From: Sphingobium sp. AS12
Lineage (GTDB): Bacteria > Pseudomonadota > Alphaproteobacteria > Sphingomonadales > Sphingomonadaceae
DNA: 64,000 nucleotides
NCBI RefSeq assembly: GCF_019097845.1
Contig: NZ_JAHRGM010000001.1
Span: 744,001 to 808,000, forward strand
Direction: 5' to 3'
Under the pieces are notes generated by a model. It had not been told where the DNA came from. It did not search any database and saw only the letters and a program-made list of their open reading frames with translations. The position numbers were made by a program, and so were the translations under genes. Below are positions 61,007 through 64,000 of the stretch, one piece after another. Position 1 is the stretch's first letter. The number at the start of each line of letters is the position of its first letter.

Positions 61007-64000
61007 CTAGGGTGTCGTGGCATCGCGCTCAACGGGTGAGCGCGGCAAATTCTCCTGCGCGGGCGCAAAGCCCGGCTTGTGCGCTGCCAGCAGCGCGGGC
61101 GGCAAGATGATGAGGCGCGGTGCGCTGGTGTAGAGCAGCCCCGCTTTGATCGTCCGGTCGGGGAAGATCACCGCCAGCGCGGCGGCATAAGCGGCCATCT
61201 GCCGGACATGCGCGGTCGGCACATCGTCCACGCCCAGCGGCGCAACCCTGCCGGTCTTGAAATCGACCAGCTGGATGCGGTCCGGCCCGACGCACAATCG
61301 ATCCACCGTGCCAGCGATCACCGCTTCGCCGACCACCGCCGCGATCGGCGCTTCGGCCAGCGCATCGGGGCTGAACAGGTCGGCAAAGTCCGGTGCTTCA
61401 ATAACACGGAGCGCTTGCGCAATCACATCCTGCCGGACGGCCGCGTCCTCCGCCCCCTGCTGCACCAGCCAGCGATCCGCAGCGTCGCGACGGCGCTCAG
61501 GCTCGACGCTGGGCAGTCGCTCGAACAGGGCGTGGAGCCACCGCCCCCGCTCCGCCGCTGCGCGCATCGCCGGGGTCGGCGGCGGGTAAGGCACATCATC
61601 CTCGACTGGCGCGGAAGGGGCCAGCGGACGCGGTGGACGCGCCTCGACCGGGGCGGGCTGGCGCAGCCAGTCTGGCATGTCCGCCGCCGTGCGTTCCTTT
61701 GCGGCTTCCGGCTCCGCCTTCCTGGTCGGCAAATCCTCGGTCCCGCGCCAGCGCCGCGAAGCGCCCCACAGGGGATCAGCCTGCCATTCCGCGCCGAGCG
61801 ACACCATCGCCCCCTCGACCGCCGCGAACCAGCTTTCAGGCTTCACCTCGCCCTTAGCCCGTGGTCCCAGCGATCCGGCGACGATCAATTTTTCCTCCGC
61901 GCGGGTCAGGGCGACATAGAGCAGCCGCCAATGCTCCTCACGCTCGACCGCGGCGGCCTGTTCGGCCACATCGCCAATCGGTCCCTGCCGCTCCGGCTTG
62001 CGCGGGGGCAGGATCGGCAGGCCGTTCCACAGCAGCGAATCCGCGCGATTGCCTGCATCGGGATCGAGGCAGGCGTCGGCCAATATGACGATCGGCGCCT
62101 GCAACCCTTTGGCCCCATGCACCGTCAGCAGGCGTAGCATATCGCCCTGCGCCGCCGCATCGCGGACTATGTCGACTTCGCCCCGGTCGAACCAGTCGAT
62201 GAAGCGCTGGAGCGAGGGATGATCGTCACTCTCGAACGCCAGCGCGGCGTTCAGCAATTCCTCGATCGGATCAACCGCTTCCGCCCCCAATCGCTCGATC
62301 AGGCGACGGCGGCCATCCATCGGCCCGGACAGGATCGCCTCCAGATAGCGATAGGGCGTGGTGAAATCCGCTACTGCCAGCAGATCACGCAGGGGCCGCA
62401 ACGTCGCATCGTCCAGCGTCTGATTGAGGTGCCGCCACAGCCCGGTCTTGCGCCCGATCAGCCGGTGCATCAGCTCATTCTGGGTCCAGCCGATCAAGGG
62501 CGACACCAGCAGCGACGCCATGTTCAACTCATCGTCGGGTTGTACCGCAAAGCGCAGCGCCGCCAGCAGATCACGCACCGCCAGCGGTGCATTGAGCCGC
62601 AGCCGGTCGATCCCCGCGACCGCCACCTTCTCCTCATAAAGCCGCGCCACGATCAGCCGCGCCAGTTCGCTGCGGCGGCGGACCAGGATCATGATGTCCC
62701 CTGCCCGCACCGGCCGCCCCCGGCTTTCCAGCATCACGCCATCGTCGATCCACTGTTTGATCTGCTGCGCGATCTTCTGCGCCAGCACCCGCTCCTGATC
62801 GGCGGCCCAATCCTCCTCACCCTCGGCCTCGTCGGACAGGTTGGCCACGACCGGCTTCCACAACATCACCTCGCCCGGATGCCGGTTGGCGCTAATATGA
62901 TGGACGTCGCCCGCGACCATCCCCAGCTTCTCAACCGTCAACGTCGCGATCGTGCGGTCCACCACGTCGAGGACAGCGGGAGTGGAACGGAAACTCTGAT
63001 CGAGCGACAAATCGTAGAATGGATGATCTGCTTCGTCTGCGTAGCGCGAGAAGGCTTTTTGAGCAGCGCGAAATTCAATGGGGCTGGTTCCCTGAAAGCC
63101 GAATATCGCCTGTTTGAAATCTCCAACCGCAAATACCGTCCGAACCTTGTTGCCTTTCGCGCCCTCGCCCGCGAAAAACTCGGACGCCAGTGCTCCAACA
63201 ATCTGCCATTGCCGAACATTAGTATCCTGCGCTTCATCGACCAAAATATGGTCGATCTGCTGGTCAAGCTTATAGCGTATCCACTCTGCAATCCCTTCTT
63301 TTTGCAGCAGCGCGGCGGCACGACCAATCAGATCGTCGAAATCCACCGCGCCCGCGAGCCGCTTGGCCTGCGCATAGGCCCGCGCATAGGCACGCCCAGC
63401 ATGGAGCGCCTGCCCCAGCAGCGCGACATAATCGGCGCGCAGCTTCATCGCGATCAGTTCGCCGCAATGGTCATACAGCCGTGTCGCCATCTCGGCATAG
63501 CTATCGACTGGCGGCACCCACCCCTTGGTCAGCATGATGTCGCCGTCCGCCTTGGCCCAGGCGCGATGCAGGTCGGTCAGGGTGGCAGCGCGTCCGGCCG
63601 GATCGAGCGCACGCCACGCTGCGATCCGGTCGCAGCGCTCCAGCCCACGACCCTTGCCCCACTGCACATTGGCCTGCACGATCCGATCCAGCGTTCGCAT
63701 GTCGAACATAGCGTCGCTGCACTGATCGGCCAGCCACTGGTCGATGTCGCCATCCGGCAATCCCAGTTCCGCCATGATCCAAGGCGTAATCGCATCCGGC
63801 AGTGCGTCGAGCGCCTCTACCCTGGCGGCGCAGCGCAGAAGATAGCTCTCCGCCCCGCCCTCGCCCGACCGCAGGCTGATCGCCTGCAACGCCGCGAACA
63901 GCGCTTCGTCGCCCGTCTCATGCGCCCGCACGACCATGTCGGCCAGCGTCTGCCGGGCAAGGTTGCTCTGCTCCCGCTGGTCGAGCGGGCTGAAACCGGG
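61007..64000 (-). CDS. addA: Double-strand break repair helicase AddA (5' end beyond the window)
   Basis: 998 residues are visible and the frame continues past 64000, so the N-terminal P-loop is missing. Superfamily 1 helicase motifs: [16 protein letters not shown] (motif II), [16 protein letters not shown] (III), [17 protein letters not shown] (V) and [15 protein letters not shown] (VI). The C-terminal nuclease domain has LVDFKTGRV in the PD-(D/E)XK core. With AddB (not in the window) it resects DNA breaks for RecA. Confidence 0.95.
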   Translation of the reverse strand, partial: PGFSPLDQREQSNLARQTLADMVVRAHETGDEALFAALQAISLRSGEGGAESYLLRCAARVEALDALPDAITPWIMAELGLPDGDIDQWLADQCSDAMFDMRTLDRIVQANVQWGKGRGLERCDRIAAWRALDPAGRAATLTDLHRAWAKADGDIMLTKGWVPPVDSYAEMATRLYDHCGELIAMKLRADYVALLGQALHAGRAYARAYAQAKRLAGAVDFDDLIGRAAALLQKEGIAEWIRYKLDQQIDHILVDEAQDTNVRQWQIVGALASEFFAGEGAKGNKVRTVFAVGDFKQAIFGFQGTSPIEFRAAQKAFSRYADEADHPFYDLSLDQSFRSTPAVLDVVDRTIATLTVEKLGMVAGDVHHISANRHPGEVMLWKPVVANLSDEAEGEEDWAADQERVLAQKIAQQIKQWIDDGVMLESRGRPVRAGDIMILVRRRSELARLIVARLYEEKVAVAGIDRLRLNAPLAVRDLLAALRFAVQPDDELNMASLLVSPLIGWTQNELMHRLIGRKTGLWRHLNQTLDDATLRPLRDLLAVADFTTPYRYLEAILSGPMDGRRRLIERLGAEAVDPIEELLNAALAFESDDHPSLQRFIDWFDRGEVDIVRDAAAQGDMLRLLTVHGAKGLQAPIVILADACLDPDAGNRADSLLWNGLPILPPRKPERQGPIGDVAEQAAAVEREEHWRLLYVALTRAEEKLIVAGSLGPRAKGEVKPESWFAAVEGAMVSLGAEWQADPLWGASRRWRGTEDLPTRKAEPEAAKERTAADMPDWLRQPAPVEARPPRPLAPSAPVEDDVPYPPPTPAMRAAAERGRWLHALFERLPSVEPERRRDAADRWLVQQGAEDAAVRQDVIAQALRVIEAPDFADLFSPDALAEAPIAAVVGEAVIAGTVDRLCVGPDRIQLVDFKTGRVAPLGVDDVPTAHVRQMAAYAAALAVIFPDRTIKAGLLYTSAPRLIILPPALLAAHKPGFAPAQENLPRSPVERDATTP

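Noticed and set aside
1..64000. CRISPR arrays, rRNA genes, toxin-antitoxin pairs
   Set aside because: I saw no regularly spaced repeats, no rRNA sequence, and no convincing toxin next to the RHH protein: the gene after it is an exported TonB-C protein, not a toxin.

Overview
The window is about 64 kb of GC-rich chromosome from an alphaproteobacterium, most likely a sphingomonad (Sphingobium/Sphingomonas-like). The grounds are the protein families and gene order: tkt-gap-pgk-class I aldolase, zapA-6S RNA-fau, and mltB-rlpA-dac-tmk-holB-metG-tatD. The short mirrored intergenic repeats also fit that group. The genus is an inference; no rRNA marker is present.

Left part (1-25.8 kb): a truncated TldD-like gene, tRNA-Pro and thymidylate synthase are followed by a branched-chain 2-oxoacid dehydrogenase operon (E1 alpha, E1 beta, E2). 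Next come an AI-2E-type membrane protein, two identical tRNA-Asp genes, aquaporin, and fau-6S RNA-zapA. A carbon-metabolism run follows (tkt, gap, pgk, fba), then thiE, a GST, an M24 peptidase, alaS, hflX, a TPR protein, a GNAT and mazG. Middle (25.8-37.8 kb): one insertion sequence with an rve-type transposase, then a long leftward block for envelope, replication and translation (MFS transporter, aspartic protease, MBL hydrolase, tatD, metG, holB, tmk, dac, rlpA, mltB), ending at tRNA-Ser.

37.8-54.7 kb is a compact integrative element inserted at the 3' end of tRNA-Ser(TGA). It is bounded by a 17-bp direct repeat, with a tyrosine integrase just inside the right end. It carries an AlpA-like regulator, a chain of very small overlapping genes and a TOPRIM/RepA-type primase-helicase. 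It also has a DUF2213 protein, tail assembly chaperones, an HK97-gp10 protein, a tape measure, an RHH regulator with a palindromic operator over its own start, and a TonB-C cargo gene. I see no terminase, portal, capsid, major tail or lysis gene, yet its genes are intact and tightly coupled. It is either a reduced prophage or a satellite-like element, and is the most interesting part of the window.

Right part (54.7-64 kb): PilZ protein, secA, a TonB-C protein, argJ, an inositol-phosphatase-family gene, trxA and a truncated addA. No gene-free stretch exceeds 300 bases. The largest gaps (813-1097, 9350-9619, 16650-16930) hold only inverted repeats, or nothing that I recognise.
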